DNA from: Paramagnetospirillum magnetotacticum MS-1 | GTDB lineage: Bacteria > Pseudomonadota > Alphaproteobacteria > Rhodospirillales > Magnetospirillaceae | Reading direction: 5' to 3' | NCBI RefSeq assembly: GCF_000829825.1 | Contig: NZ_JXSL01000022.1 | Coordinates: 124,001-188,000 of the forward strand | Length of the DNA: 64,000 nt | Shown here: positions 41,061 through 50,024 of the stretch, piece after piece | Position numbering within the stretch: position 1 is the stretch's first letter | Layout of the letters: every line of letters begins with the position of its first letter | Program-made: the position numbers and the translations under genes | The notes under the pieces: generated by a model | Databases searched by the model: none | The model's input: only the letters and a program-made list of their open reading frames with translations | What the model was told of the DNA's origin: nothing

Positions 41061-42034
41061 CGTTCCCCCGATCCGGGTGTCGGCACGTTTCCGGTAAAGC
41101 CCGCCCGGCCCGGCGGCTCGCCCTTGTCGCCCTTGTCTTTTTTCTGAGGAATGAACACGCCCTGAACCCTCTGGCCACTTTCGGCGGCGCCGGCGGCGGT
41201 GGGGAACAGTTTGCTGACCCCGGTGTTGAGGTTCACGTGCGCCCATCCCCCTTCCAGCTGGTTACCGCCTTCGCGGCTGATCTTAACCGAACCGGAGACG
41301 GTGGCGATACCGGTTTCGGCGTTGTAGTCGCCGCGATCGCCGGTCACTGTCTCGGAAGACGAGATGATCACCACATGGCCATAGGCGTCGGCGCGCTGCA
41401 ATTCCAGTCCGCCGCCGTCGCCAGAGCCCGCAGCGGCGCCCGATGACGTGCCCGACTGGGGCTTGGCGCCGGGGCGGGCGGGAGCGGGCTTGTCCTTTTC
41501 CTTGTCCTTGAAATGGGCGGTCAGCACGTCGCCCTTCAGGGTCTTGCCGCCTTCCTGGACGGCGACGGCATCGCCTCTCAGCACCGCCATCTTCGTCAGT
41601 TCCCAGTATTCCAGGCTGTCGGTGGCGGTGAAAGTGTCGGTGGGGGTCACCAGCTTGGCCGGAGTGCCCTTCAGGACGAAGATGGACTTGTCCAGGTCAT
41701 AGATGGCCTTGTGGCCGGTGGCGGTGTCGTTGGGCGAGCGGATCACCACATTGCCGTCGGCGTCCAGGCGCCAGATCTCGTCACCCTTGGGGCCCTTGCG
41801 GTAATGGGCGGTCAGCACATCGGCGTCCACGGTCATGTTGCCGCGGATGGCGTGAGCGTTGCCGCGCGCGATGACCCGCAATTCCTCGGAATGCCATTCG
41901 ATGCCGTTATCGGCATAGACCTGGATCTGCTGATCGCCGGACTTGCTCATCTCGAAGCCCTGGGCCAGGGACAGTCCGGGAAGGGCCATCAATATGGCGG
42001 CGGTGATGAACGGTATCAGAGCGGGCGGCTTCAT
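41057..42034 (-). CDS. lptA: LPS transport periplasmic protein LptA
   Basis: 325 residues. Signal peptide [24 protein letters not shown], then an OstA/LptA beta-jellyroll ([41 protein letters not shown]). It is longer than E. coli LptA because a Pro/Gly/Lys-rich insert ([18 protein letters not shown]) splits the repeats. The C-terminus is low complexity. Forms the periplasmic bridge with LptC. Overlaps lptB and lptC by 4 nt each. Confidence 0.9.
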   Translation of the reverse strand: MKPPALIPFITAAILMALPGLSLAQGFEMSKSGDQQIQVYADNGIEWHSEELRVIARGNAHAIRGNMTVDADVLTAHYRKGPKGDEIWRLDADGNVVIRSPNDTATGHKAIYDLDKSIFVLKGTPAKLVTPTDTFTATDSLEYWELTKMAVLRGDAVAVQEGGKTLKGDVLTAHFKDKEKDKPAPARPGAKPQSGTSSGAAAGSGDGGGLELQRADAYGHVVIISSSETVTGDRGDYNAETGIATVSGSVKISREGGNQLEGGWAHVNLNTGVSKLFPTAAGAAESGQRVQGVFIPQKKDKGDKGEPPGRAGFTGNVPTPGSGER

Positions 42035-42747
42035 GGCGTCTTGGCTCCCTTGCCCCGGCCCTTTCCCGGGGCCTTCTTGCTTACGGCGCGCAGATTCAGC
42101 TGCGACTTGCCTGTAAAGGTGATGTCGTGGCGCTTGCCAGTGATCTCGAACCCGATCGAGCGGATGGCGCCCTGGGGGCCGTGACCTTCTACCGGCTCGA
42201 AGCCCCGCGCCGAATTGGTGGCCAGTTCCACGATGGCCGTGGGGGTATGAATCTCATAGCCGCTGTCGTGGTAAAGGTTCACGCCACCCGACAGATCCAG
42301 CACCTTGGTGGATTGATGATAGATGCCTGCCACGGCATCCACCACGATATTGGCGCCCGAATTGGAAGTGAAGTCGGCCTTGGGATTGACCAGATAGATC
42401 AGATCCTGGTTGTCGGGCAACTGGGTGGCGGTGTCGGAGGTGACCGCGAAGGGGCGGTTGGACTCGTCGACGCCGAAATAGCGGGCATTCTTCATCACCA
42501 GAGTGTCGACCGATTTGGGCGACAGATTGGCGAAGCTGAGTTTGAAGCCGCTTTCCAACTGCGACAGCTTGGGCCAGATGACCACCAGGCCCAGCAGAAA
42601 AACCGCCAGGGCGGGTAAGGCGATCTTCATCACCGAGACGAAATGGGAATGATCGGCGAAGGGGCCGAGCTTGGGGCCGCGCGGATGGCGCCCCCTGGGG
42701 CGCCGCCCCTGGGGCGGTTGCGGATCGGTCTCGGCGCGCAGGCTCAT
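42031..42747 (-). CDS. lptC: LPS export protein LptC
   Basis: 238 residues. A cytoplasmic basic N-terminus, one membrane helix (MKIALPALAVFLLGLVVIWP) and a periplasmic beta-rich domain (YFGVDESNRPFAVTSDTATQ, LDLSGGVNLYHDSGYEI). It accepts LPS from LptBFG and hands it to LptA. The start MSLRAETDP overlaps the kdsD stop by 4 nt. The order kdsD-lptC-lptA-lptB is the usual one. Confidence 0.9.
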   Translation of the reverse strand: MSLRAETDPQPPQGRRPRGRHPRGPKLGPFADHSHFVSVMKIALPALAVFLLGLVVIWPKLSQLESGFKLSFANLSPKSVDTLVMKNARYFGVDESNRPFAVTSDTATQLPDNQDLIYLVNPKADFTSNSGANIVVDAVAGIYHQSTKVLDLSGGVNLYHDSGYEIHTPTAIVELATNSARGFEPVEGHGPQGAIRSIGFEITGKRHDITFTGKSQLNLRAVSKKAPGKGRGKGAKTP

Positions 42748-43736
42748 GCCAGTCCGGCCCGCAGACAGTCGTGGACGTGAAGCACACCCACCGGGCGGCC
42801 ATCGCTTTCGACCACGAACAGGCTGGTGATGGAGCGCTCGTTCATCTGGCGCAACGCTTCGGCGGCCAGAAGGTTGGGCGGCACGGTGCGGGGCGAGGCG
42901 GTCATCACCTCGGCGGCCTTGGCGGTCAGCAGGTCGGGACTCATATGGCGGCGCAAATCGCCGTCGGTAAGGACGCCCGCCAGCTTGCCGCCGGAATCGA
43001 TCACTCCGGCGCATCCCAGGCTTTTGGCCGTCATCACCAGCAAGACATCGGCCATGCTCGCCTCGGTCCCGACCAGAGGCAGGCCGTCCCCGCCATGCAT
43101 CAGGTCGGTGACCTTGAGCAGGCGCTGGCCCAGCTTGCCGCCGGGATGGAAGACCTGGAAATCGGCGGCGGTGAATCCCTTGCGCTCCAGAAGCGTGACG
43201 GCCAGGGCATCGCCCAGGGCCAGCATCAGGGTGGTCGAGGTGGTGGGCGCCAGACCCATGGGGCAGGCCTCGGGATTGGGCGGCAGGACCAGCGCCACAT
43301 CGGACGCGGCAGCCAGCGTCGAGCCGTCGCGGGACGTGATGCCGATCAGCGGAATCTCGAAACGCCGCGTATAGGCGATGACGTCGCTCAGTTCCGGCGT
43401 CTCGCCCGAATTGGAGAGCGCCACCACGGCGTCGTCGCGGGTGACCATGCCCAGATCGCCGTGGCTGGCTTCGGCCGGATGGACATAGAAGGCGGGGCAG
43501 CCGGTGGACGCCATGGTGGCGGCGATCTTGCGCGCCACATGGCCGCTCTTGCCCATGCCGGTGACCACGACGCGGCCCGGCGCGCCCTCAATCAGGGTGA
43601 CGGCCTTCAGAAAGGCGTCGCCCAGGCTGGTCGCCAGGGAGTCCAGCGCACGGGCCTCGGTGGCGAGAACCCGGCGGGCGGTGGCGAGGGCTTCGGAATC
43701 GGCGGTCATCAAGGGGGTCCGGTCAAACTGATCCAT
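42744..43736 (-). CDS. kdsD: Arabinose-5-phosphate isomerase, KpsF/GutQ family
   Basis: 330 residues. SIS sugar-isomerase domain (VVVTGMGKSGHVARKIAATM; VALSNSGETPEL) followed by two CBS domains (VTDLMHGGDGLPLV and AAEVMTASPRTVPP). Makes D-arabinose 5-phosphate, the Kdo precursor. Clustering with lptCAB supports the LPS role. Start MDQFDRTPL. An alternative internal Met nine codons later is possible. Confidence 0.93.
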   Translation of the reverse strand: MDQFDRTPLMTADSEALATARRVLATEARALDSLATSLGDAFLKAVTLIEGAPGRVVVTGMGKSGHVARKIAATMASTGCPAFYVHPAEASHGDLGMVTRDDAVVALSNSGETPELSDVIAYTRRFEIPLIGITSRDGSTLAAASDVALVLPPNPEACPMGLAPTTSTTLMLALGDALAVTLLERKGFTAADFQVFHPGGKLGQRLLKVTDLMHGGDGLPLVGTEASMADVLLVMTAKSLGCAGVIDSGGKLAGVLTDGDLRRHMSPDLLTAKAAEVMTASPRTVPPNLLAAEALRQMNERSITSLFVVESDGRPVGVLHVHDCLRAGLA

Positions 43737-43870
43737 TCCCCGCTGGTACGAGGCGGGGGCGCATAACTATACGCAACGGCCCGGTGACGGAAAGGCAAAA
43801 CGAATCCGCTTGGTCCGTTTTGTGCATTCGGGAGGGGCGGGCGTAAATCCCCGCCAGCCAGTCCTGGCTG

Positions 43871-43950
43871 GCTAGGCCCAAGGGGCCGCGCCGCTCATGC
43901 GGCGACAGCCAAGGGTTTCGGGAGAAACCCGCCCGGCGTCTGAGGGGCAA
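43871..43950 (-). repeat. Interspersed GC-rich palindromic repeat, copy A
   Basis: On the minus strand, GCCCCTCAGACGCCGGGCGGG is followed by CGCCGCATGAGCGGCG and GGCCCCTTGGGCC palindromes. A close match of about 75 nt lies at 52451-52530. This copy occupies the gap between rnd and kdsD. Confidence 0.75.
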
Positions 43951-43955
43951 AAAAG

Positions 43956-44567
43956 CTAATGCGAGAAGATGTCTTCCGCATCCCATCCGGCCAGATCCAG
44001 CTCGGCGCGGTCGGGAAGGAAGGCAAAGCAGGCCTCGGCCAGGGCGCGGCGGCCTTCGCGGTCCAGCAGCATGTCGAGGCGGTCCTTCAACTGGTGCAGG
44101 TAAAGCACATCCGAGGCGGCATAGGCCAGCTGATCGGCATTCAGTTCAGGCGCGCCCCAATCCGAGCTTTGCTGCAGCTTGGACAGGTCGATATTGAGGA
44201 ATTCCTTGCACAGGACCTTGAGGCTGTGACCCTCGGTATTGGTCCGGGTCAGCTTGGACGCGATCTTGGTGCAAAACAGCGGATTGCAGCGCACGCCCAG
44301 ATATTTGCGGATCATGGCCACGTCGAAACGGGCGAAGTGGAACAGCTTGGTCACCTTAGGGTCGGCCAGCATGCGGACCAGATTGGGCGAGTTCCATTCG
44401 GGCTTGGGATAGTGGACCACATGGGCATGGCCGTCGCCCGCCGACAGCTGCACCACGCACAGGCGGTCACGCTGCAGGTTGAGGCCCATGGTTTCGGAAT
44501 CGATGGCGACGAGATTGCCGAGATCGAGGCCGTCCGGGAGATCGTTCTTGTGGTAGAAAACGGTCAC
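43956..44567 (-). CDS. rnd: Ribonuclease D-like 3'-5' exonuclease
   Basis: 203 residues, a single DEDDy exonuclease domain without HRDC domains. The motifs are VAIDSETMGLNL (Asp/Glu), KLFHFARFDVAMI and YAASDVLYLHQL with the late Asp and Tyr. Short RNase D forms are common in alphaproteobacteria and trim stable RNA 3' ends. GTG start follows AAGGAG by 7 nt, a clear reason to prefer it over a start further upstream. It lies next to a tRNA gene on the same strand. Confidence 0.9.
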   Translation of the reverse strand: MTVFYHKNDLPDGLDLGNLVAIDSETMGLNLQRDRLCVVQLSAGDGHAHVVHYPKPEWNSPNLVRMLADPKVTKLFHFARFDVAMIRKYLGVRCNPLFCTKIASKLTRTNTEGHSLKVLCKEFLNIDLSKLQQSSDWGAPELNADQLAYAASDVLYLHQLKDRLDMLLDREGRRALAEACFAFLPDRAELDLAGWDAEDIFSH

Positions 44568-44652
44568 GGAGCCGCTCCTTATCATCCCCTGATGGGGAGG
44601 GCGGCTCCGCGTCCGATGTATCCATCAGCTAGACCGCGCCGCGGTTAAGAGA

Positions 44653-44740
44653 TGGTGCCCAGGAGAAGACTCGAACTTCCACGACATCACTGCCACACGG
44701 ACCTGAACCGTGCGCGTCTACCAATTCCGCCACCTGGGCA
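44653..44740 (-). tRNA. tRNA-Leu (CAG anticodon)
   Basis: On the minus strand an acceptor stem TGCCCAG / CTGGGCA is followed by encoded CCA. The anticodon stem CACGG / CCGTG encloses the loop TTCAGGT, giving anticodon CAG. A long variable arm and the T-loop GTTCGAGTC mark a class II tRNA. 88 nt including CCA. Confidence 0.96.
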
Positions 44741-44967
44741 GGTAGCTTGCCGAACGGCCTCAGCCGTCCGAGGCGCGAAGAAATATGCGAGAGGCGCGTG
44801 CCTGTCAACGATGTTTTTTGCCCCTCTTCCGCATTTTCCCATTGCCCTGCCGATTCAGCCCCCACCCTTTACACCCGTGCGCCTTATGGGCTAGCTTTCG
44901 ACCCGAAGTTTCAGCCCCGTCGGGCAGGGGGCGGCAGGCATTGCCGCCGGGCTAATGGAGGGACAGC

Positions 44968-45975
44968 ATGGCGCGTCGCGTGGTCACTGTATTCGGGGGG
45001 TCGGGCTTTATCGGCCGGAATGTGGTCAAGCGTCTCGCCGCCCAAGGCTGGGTGGTCCGCGCCGCGGTCAGGGATCCTATCGCCGCCGAGTTCCTGAAGA
45101 CCATGGGCGATGTGGGGCAGGTCACGCCGCTGCGCGCCGACATCACCAACCCGAAGTCCGTGGCCATGGCGGTCGCCGGAGTGGATGCGGTGGTCAATGT
45201 GGTGGGCATTCTCTATGAGAGCGGCCGGGCCACCTTCGACGCCATCCATGTGAAGGGGGCCGCCAATGTGGCCGCCGCGGCCAAGGCGGCGGGGGTCGGG
45301 CGTCTGGTCCATCTGTCCGCCCTGGGGGCCGACAAGAATTCCGAGGCCGCCTATGCCCGTTCCAAGGCCCTGGGTGAAGAGGCGGTGCTGGCCGCTTTCC
45401 CTGGCGCCTCCATCGTGCGTCCCTCGGTGGTGTTCGGTCCCGATGACGATTTCTTCAACCGCTTCGGCAAGCTGGCCATGATATCGCCGGTGCTGCCGGT
45501 GTTCACTGCGGACGGCTTCAAGCCGGTGTGCGATGAATCAGGCTGCTCCATCGATCTGTTCGGTTCGGGCGGTCCCATCTTCCAGCCGGTCAGCGTGGCC
45601 GACGTGGCCCAGGCCGTGGTCCAGATGCTCGAAGATGGCCGCCATGCGGGCAAGACCTTCGAACTGGGCGGGCCGCGCCGTTATTCCATGAAGGAGATCA
45701 TGGAACTGGTCATGGCGTCCACGGGCCGCAGCCGTATCCTGGTTCCGCTGCCCTTCGGCCTGGGTATGATCCAGGCCACCTTCCTTCAGATGCTGCCCAA
45801 GCCCATGCTGACCAAGGATCAGGTGCGGATGATGAAGGTGGACAACGTGGCGCGCGGCGGCAAGCCGGGGCTCAGCGACCTGGGGATCACGCCGACCTCG
45901 GCCGAGGCCATCCTGCCGCTTTACATGAAGCGCTACGGCAAGCAATTGCCCCCCGGCCGGGAAAACGCGGCCTGA
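44968..45975 (+). CDS. Complex I NDUFA9-like, NAD-dependent epimerase/dehydratase fold
   Basis: 335 residues of atypical SDR fold. The nucleotide-binding motif is VTVFGGSGFIGRNVVKRLA. LVHLSALGADKNSEAAYARSKALGEE replaces the classical YxxxK geometry with SxxxAxYxxSK, and IVRPSVVFGPDDDFFN follows. This matches the alphaproteobacterial homologues of mitochondrial complex I subunit NDUFA9. Its role in bacteria is not settled. Single gene with a strong terminator. Confidence 0.85.
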   Translation: MARRVVTVFGGSGFIGRNVVKRLAAQGWVVRAAVRDPIAAEFLKTMGDVGQVTPLRADITNPKSVAMAVAGVDAVVNVVGILYESGRATFDAIHVKGAANVAAAAKAAGVGRLVHLSALGADKNSEAAYARSKALGEEAVLAAFPGASIVRPSVVFGPDDDFFNRFGKLAMISPVLPVFTADGFKPVCDESGCSIDLFGSGGPIFQPVSVADVAQAVVQMLEDGRHAGKTFELGGPRRYSMKEIMELVMASTGRSRILVPLPFGLGMIQATFLQMLPKPMLTKDQVRMMKVDNVARGGKPGLSDLGITPTSAEAILPLYMKRYGKQLPPGRENAA

Positions 45976-45999
45976 CATTGTTTCGTGCCGTCGACATGG

Positions 46000-46028
46000 A
46001 AAGGGCCGCCCCATCGGGCGGCCCTTTT
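46000..46028. terminator. Terminator after the NDUFA9-like gene
   Basis: AAAGGGCCGCCC, CATC and GGGCGGCCCTTTT form a perfect GC-rich stem with a T tail on the plus strand. It may also serve the convergent HTH gene from the other side. Confidence 0.85.
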
Positions 46029-46032
46029 GCCG

Positions 46033-46263
46033 TCAGGCCCGCAAGGCCTTGCGGGTGACGTTGTTGCGCGTCTCCGAGGGCAACTGCTCCAAAAGCCGCA
46101 ACAGGGCCCCCACCCCAATGGGAACCCGCGACCGTCCGTCAGCCCAACGCCAGACCGTGGTGGGAGCGGGTTGCTGCTCGCCGAGATCGTCGAGCAACCG
46201 GGCCAGCGCGGCCTGGGACAGCCCCAGCCTCCGCAGAGCTTCCGTGAACTCGTCGTCCGTCAT
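46033..46263 (-). CDS. Small helix-turn-helix protein
   Basis: 76 residues. LRRLGLSQAALARLLDDLGE followed by PTTVWRWADGRSRVPIGVGALLRLLEQLP reads as an XRE-like HTH (recognition helix around TTVWRWADG) with a capping helix. Probably a DNA-binding regulator; its target is unknown. The ATG has GGGGAG 8 nt upstream, and the frame upstream of it is not used. Short, but the HTH pattern and SD support a real gene. Confidence 0.65.
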   Translation of the reverse strand: MTDDEFTEALRRLGLSQAALARLLDDLGEQQPAPTTVWRWADGRSRVPIGVGALLRLLEQLPSETRNNVTRKALRA

Positions 46264-46466
46264 ATACTGATATCTCCCCAAACCAAAAAGCGTACTGCCC
46301 GCGCCTCGCATGGCAAGGCACAAATCCCCGAAACCCTCACAGAATTGGGGCGGAATAGGCGGATGTCAACGGAACGAAAGGGGAATAAGTGTTAGTGCTT
46401 ATCGCGGGATTACGCAGGCCGCCCCAATTGGTTGCCTGGACTTCCGCCATAATATGGAAAAGGAAG

Positions 46467-47384
46467 TCAGGTTTTCTTTGCGGCCAGCGGATGGTGGGCG
46501 CGCACCAGACGGCTGGCCTCGTCATCGATGAGATGGGTGTAGATCTCGGTGGTGGCGATATCGGCGTGGCCCAACATCTCCTGCACGCTTCTGAGATCGG
46601 CGCCACCCGCCAGCAGATGGCTGGCGAAGGAGTGGCGCAGCACATGGGGCGAGACCTTGAACGGGTCGAGACCGGCCAGGACGGCGGCACGGGCCAGCAT
46701 CTTGGCGAAGCCCGACCGGGTGAGATGGCCCAGACGCCCCGAGGACGGGAACAGCCAGCGCGACGGCCGGGACTTCGGCACCATGGTCTCGCGCTCGGCC
46801 TTCCAGGCGATCAGGGCGGCCCGCGCAGGATCAGACAGCGGCACCATGCGCTCCTTGGATCCCTTGCCGCGGACCACCAGCACATTGGGATCGCGGGCCA
46901 CGGCTGACAGCGGCAGGCTGACCAGTTCCGAGACGCGTAGCCCTGTGGCGTAGAGGGTCTCCATCAGGGCGGTCATCAAGATGCCGTCGCGTCCTTCCAG
47001 CGCGCGGGCGGCGTCCAGCAGGGCGGTCACTTCCTCCTTGCGCAGATATTTGGGCAAGGGACGGCCCAGGCGGGGCGCGTCGATATTGGCGGTGGGGTCG
47101 TCGGGGCGCAGTCGCTCGGCGAAGGCGAAGCCGTAGAATTGCTTCAGGCAGGACAGCCGCCGCGCCTGGGTGCGGGCCGCCATGCCGATCTCGGCCTGCC
47201 GCGCGATATAGGCGGCGACGGAGCGGCCTTCGGCATTGAGCGGGCTTTGCCCCCGTCCGTCCAAAAACTCGGCGAAATCGGCCAGATCCCGGCCATAGGC
47301 GTCCAGGGTATTGGGGCTGGCGCCCCGTTCGACCTGCATCATTTCGAGAAAGGACTCGATATGTCGGTCGAAGGGGATGCTCAT
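46467..47384 (-). CDS. xerD: Site-specific tyrosine recombinase XerD
   Basis: 305 residues. N-terminal SAM-like core-binding domain (SFLEMMQVERGASPNTLDAYGRDL). Catalytic domain with Arg in YATGLRVSELVSL, Lys in VRGKGSKERMVPL, HVLRHSFASHLLAGGADLR and LGHADIATTEIYTHL with the nucleophile Tyr. Resolves chromosome dimers at dif with XerC and FtsK. The start MSIPFDRHIESFL overlaps the 587-residue upstream gene by 4 nt. Confidence 0.92.
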   Translation of the reverse strand: MSIPFDRHIESFLEMMQVERGASPNTLDAYGRDLADFAEFLDGRGQSPLNAEGRSVAAYIARQAEIGMAARTQARRLSCLKQFYGFAFAERLRPDDPTANIDAPRLGRPLPKYLRKEEVTALLDAARALEGRDGILMTALMETLYATGLRVSELVSLPLSAVARDPNVLVVRGKGSKERMVPLSDPARAALIAWKAERETMVPKSRPSRWLFPSSGRLGHLTRSGFAKMLARAAVLAGLDPFKVSPHVLRHSFASHLLAGGADLRSVQEMLGHADIATTEIYTHLIDDEASRLVRAHHPLAAKKT

Positions 47385-49144
47385 CCGCCGTTGGCCAGCA
47401 CCGCCTCGGTGGCCAGTTCGCGGGCTTCGCGCTCGAATCCGGCCTGACGCAGGAACACCACCACCCGGTTCAGCGTATCGGGGTCGATGCTCTCCAGCCC
47501 CGTCTCGCCCAGGGCGGCGGAGGCCAGCAGCACCGTCTCGGCGCGCCGCGTGCCTTCGGCGCTGGCGCGCAGCAGGGCCTTCATGGCTGGCTTGGGACCA
47601 GGCGCCGTGCTGCTCCCCGCCGCATGGGCCAGAAGGGCCGAGGCGGGAACGGGCTCGCCCACAGCCTGAAGCATGGCCATGGTGACCACGGCGCGGCGTT
47701 CGTCGGACAGGGCGGTTTCCGCCCAGCCGGCGAAGGAATCGCCGGGGCTGGGGTCGAGGCCGACGCGGGTCAGACGGGCCAGAGGCCACAATCCGGCGGC
47801 CAGCTTGGCCCCGGCGGGGTCGGTCTTGGCCAGGCTCAGCCAGTTCCCGGCCGCCTCGGGCCGTGCGGCGGCATAAAGGGCGCGGGCCATCATGGGTGCG
47901 GCCGCGACGAGATCGGGAGCGGGCTTCAGATCGGCGATCAGCGGGGCGTAAAGCCGTGCCGTGGCGGAGAAGGCGCGCCGTTCGGTGGCCGAGGCCAGGA
48001 TGCGGGCGATCAACTCCGCTCGTACCGCAGGCGCGGCTTCGGCGCCCACGGCGCGCAGCCACATGGCGCGCCCGCGCGGGCTTTTATCGCCCTGGGTTCC
48101 CGCCGCCTGCTGTTCCGCCGGTGTCAAGGAGACGCCGGTCATCAGCTTGCGCAGTGAATCGGTGTCCAGAATACCCAACGCCTCGGCCCGCTCGGCGGCG
48201 GTGATCCGCAGATCGGCGGCCATGGCCGGGTTGTCGGCGATGGCGTGCAGCATGGAGGGCGGCGCGTTGGCCACCGTGTCGGCAGGCAGCGGCAGCTTGG
48301 CGGCCTTGAAGGCGGCCAGATGCAGCGGCGTGGGATTGGGCAGCTTGTCCAGCTTGGCGGGCGGGGTGCCGCCCATGGCCTCGGCGGCGACGATGAAAGC
48401 GTGATCGGCGTCCTTGCGCTCGCGCATCATGTCCAGCGCCATGCCTGCTTCCAGGGTCTTGCCCGCTGAAATCTGGCAGAACACCGAAAGCCGGGGATCG
48501 AGCGGCCCGCCTTGGGCCATGACGGGGGCCTCGGCGCAGGCGGCCTTGGCATCGCCAGCCAGCAGCCAGGTATCCACCTTGAGGCGCGACAGGCCGGGCG
48601 AGGCCAGGGCGCCGGGCGCGGCCTTGAGAAGGGAGGACAGCCCATCGACCTCGCCCATGGCGAACAGGCGCTCGGCCCGCAGTTCCAGCAGCGAGGGGGA
48701 CTGGCCGCGATTGCCCTCAGGCGCGGTGGCCGCCGACAGCAGCAGGCGCCGGGTCAGGGAATGGACGGCGCGTGATCCAGCTGCGGCGGGCAGGGAGGGC
48801 AGCACCTTGCGCACCAGGGCAGCCGGGGTGCCGTGCCACATGGCCATGCCGAGACCGCCCTGGGCCTCGTCGAGGACGCCGACGGCGTCGGGATCGGGCG
48901 CCTTCAGCTCCTCGACCTCGAAGCGGGGGCCGGGCTTGGCCGGGCCGCCGGGAAATTCGGCATGGGCGGCGGGCTGGGCGGGCGCAGCGGCGGGAAGTTC
49001 CGTCGGGGCCTCGGGCTTTTGCGCGCTTTCCGCGTTGGGCGAGGTCAGAACCAGCGGCTTTCCCGGCTGTTCCGCAAGGACGGGCGCCGCCAGGAAGACA
49101 GCGCCCAGGGCCAGAGCCAGGGCGTTAGCGCGGGAAACGGGCAT
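47381..49144 (-). CDS. Large exported Ala-rich protein of unknown function
   Basis: 587 residues. Signal peptide MPVSRANALALALGAVFLAAPVLA, a Pro/Ala-rich low-complexity stretch to ~residue 70, then a long all-helical, Ala/Leu-rich body with repeating helical pairs (FAMGEVDGLSSLLKAAPGAL; ARALYAAARPEAAGNWLSLA) that suggests degenerate TPR-like solenoids. No catalytic motif is seen. Found immediately upstream of xerD and downstream of a 46-residue membrane peptide, probably one operon. Function unknown. Confidence 0.75.
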   Translation of the reverse strand: MPVSRANALALALGAVFLAAPVLAEQPGKPLVLTSPNAESAQKPEAPTELPAAAPAQPAAHAEFPGGPAKPGPRFEVEELKAPDPDAVGVLDEAQGGLGMAMWHGTPAALVRKVLPSLPAAAGSRAVHSLTRRLLLSAATAPEGNRGQSPSLLELRAERLFAMGEVDGLSSLLKAAPGALASPGLSRLKVDTWLLAGDAKAACAEAPVMAQGGPLDPRLSVFCQISAGKTLEAGMALDMMRERKDADHAFIVAAEAMGGTPPAKLDKLPNPTPLHLAAFKAAKLPLPADTVANAPPSMLHAIADNPAMAADLRITAAERAEALGILDTDSLRKLMTGVSLTPAEQQAAGTQGDKSPRGRAMWLRAVGAEAAPAVRAELIARILASATERRAFSATARLYAPLIADLKPAPDLVAAAPMMARALYAAARPEAAGNWLSLAKTDPAGAKLAAGLWPLARLTRVGLDPSPGDSFAGWAETALSDERRAVVTMAMLQAVGEPVPASALLAHAAGSSTAPGPKPAMKALLRASAEGTRRAETVLLASAALGETGLESIDPDTLNRVVVFLRQAGFEREARELATEAVLANGG

Positions 49145-49265
49145 CCGGTACGACCTTCTCGATCTTCGCCGACGGAGGGGGCGGGTCCCAGGTGGACAGG
49201 AACAATCCACCGCCGACGACGACGGCCAGCAGCAGGGCAATGAGAAGGCCGGCAATCTTGTTCAT
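49125..49265 (-). CDS. 46-residue membrane peptide
   Basis: A short gene not obvious by length. It reads MNKIAGLLIALLLAVVVGGG then LFLSTWDPPPPSAKIEKVVP and DARFPR, with one N-terminal membrane helix and a Pro-rich periplasmic tail. It overlaps the next gene by 20 nt in another frame. The hydrophobic/charged pattern and the overlap with a real start support coding. Function unknown; a membrane tether for the downstream exported protein is conceivable. Confidence 0.6.
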   Translation of the reverse strand: MNKIAGLLIALLLAVVVGGGLFLSTWDPPPPSAKIEKVVPDARFPR

Positions 49266-49448
49266 GGGGACCGGATGACCTCTGTAATGGCAACATTTCT
49301 GGACAGGACCGGTGGGGTGCGGCTAAAAGCGGCAGGGACGGCCCCATATGGGTTGGTGAGGGCAGTGTATCGGCCCCGGGGGGAACGATCAACGCCGGTA
49401 CGCCGGTTTTTTTGAATAGTGGGAACGGGACGGACCTTGGATCAGGGT

Positions 49449-50024
49449 ATGGCCGACGAACTGGCGAGACTGGCGCCGCTGCTTTCGGGGCGGATCGGGC
49501 GCACCGTTGTGCTGGTCGGCCTGATGGGCGCGGGCAAATCCTGCGTCGGCCGTCGCCTCGCCGCCCGCCTGGGGCTGGACTTCCAAGATTCCGACGCCGA
49601 GTTCGAAGCCGCCTCGGGCAGCACCATCAGCGATTATTTCGCCCGCTTCGGCGAGGCGGCTTTCAGAGTGGGCGAGCGCAAGGTGATCGCGCGGCTGCTG
49701 GACGGTCCGCCGGTGATTCTGGCCACGGGCGGCGGCGCCTTCGTCGATCCCGCCACCCGCCAGCGCATCAAGGACACCGGCACCTCGGTCTGGATCCGCG
49801 CCGATCTCGAGCTTTTGCTCAAGCGCACCGTGGGCCGCGACCATCGCCCGCTGCTCAAGCAGGGCGACCCCAGGGAAATTCTCGGCCGTCTGATGGGTGC
49901 GCGCTATCCCATCTACGCCGAAGCGGACATTATCGTGGACTCCACCGATGAAGTCCCCGAGGCCACTGTGATCCGTGTCATGGAGGGCCTGATCACCTAT
50001 CTCGATCCGGAGAAGAATTCATGA
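49449..50024 (+). CDS. aroK: Shikimate kinase
   Basis: 191 residues. P-loop VVLVGLMGAGKSCVGRRLAA, shikimate-binding DSDAEFEAASG with Asp and Arg (FGEAAFRVGERK), and the ILATGGGAFVDP Gly motif. Phosphorylates shikimate at the 3-hydroxyl. I prefer the ATG at 49449; a GTG ten codons earlier is open. Overlaps aroB by 4 nt. In many alphaproteobacteria aroK-aroB follows xerD divergently, as here. Confidence 0.94.
   Translation: MADELARLAPLLSGRIGRTVVLVGLMGAGKSCVGRRLAARLGLDFQDSDAEFEAASGSTISDYFARFGEAAFRVGERKVIARLLDGPPVILATGGGAFVDPATRQRIKDTGTSVWIRADLELLLKRTVGRDHRPLLKQGDPREILGRLMGARYPIYAEADIIVDSTDEVPEATVIRVMEGLITYLDPEKNS

Noticed and set aside
43723-43986. Open frame ending RRGPLGL-type peptide, similar to one at 52439-52786
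   Set aside because: Comes from the dispersed GC-rich repeat, not from a protein family.
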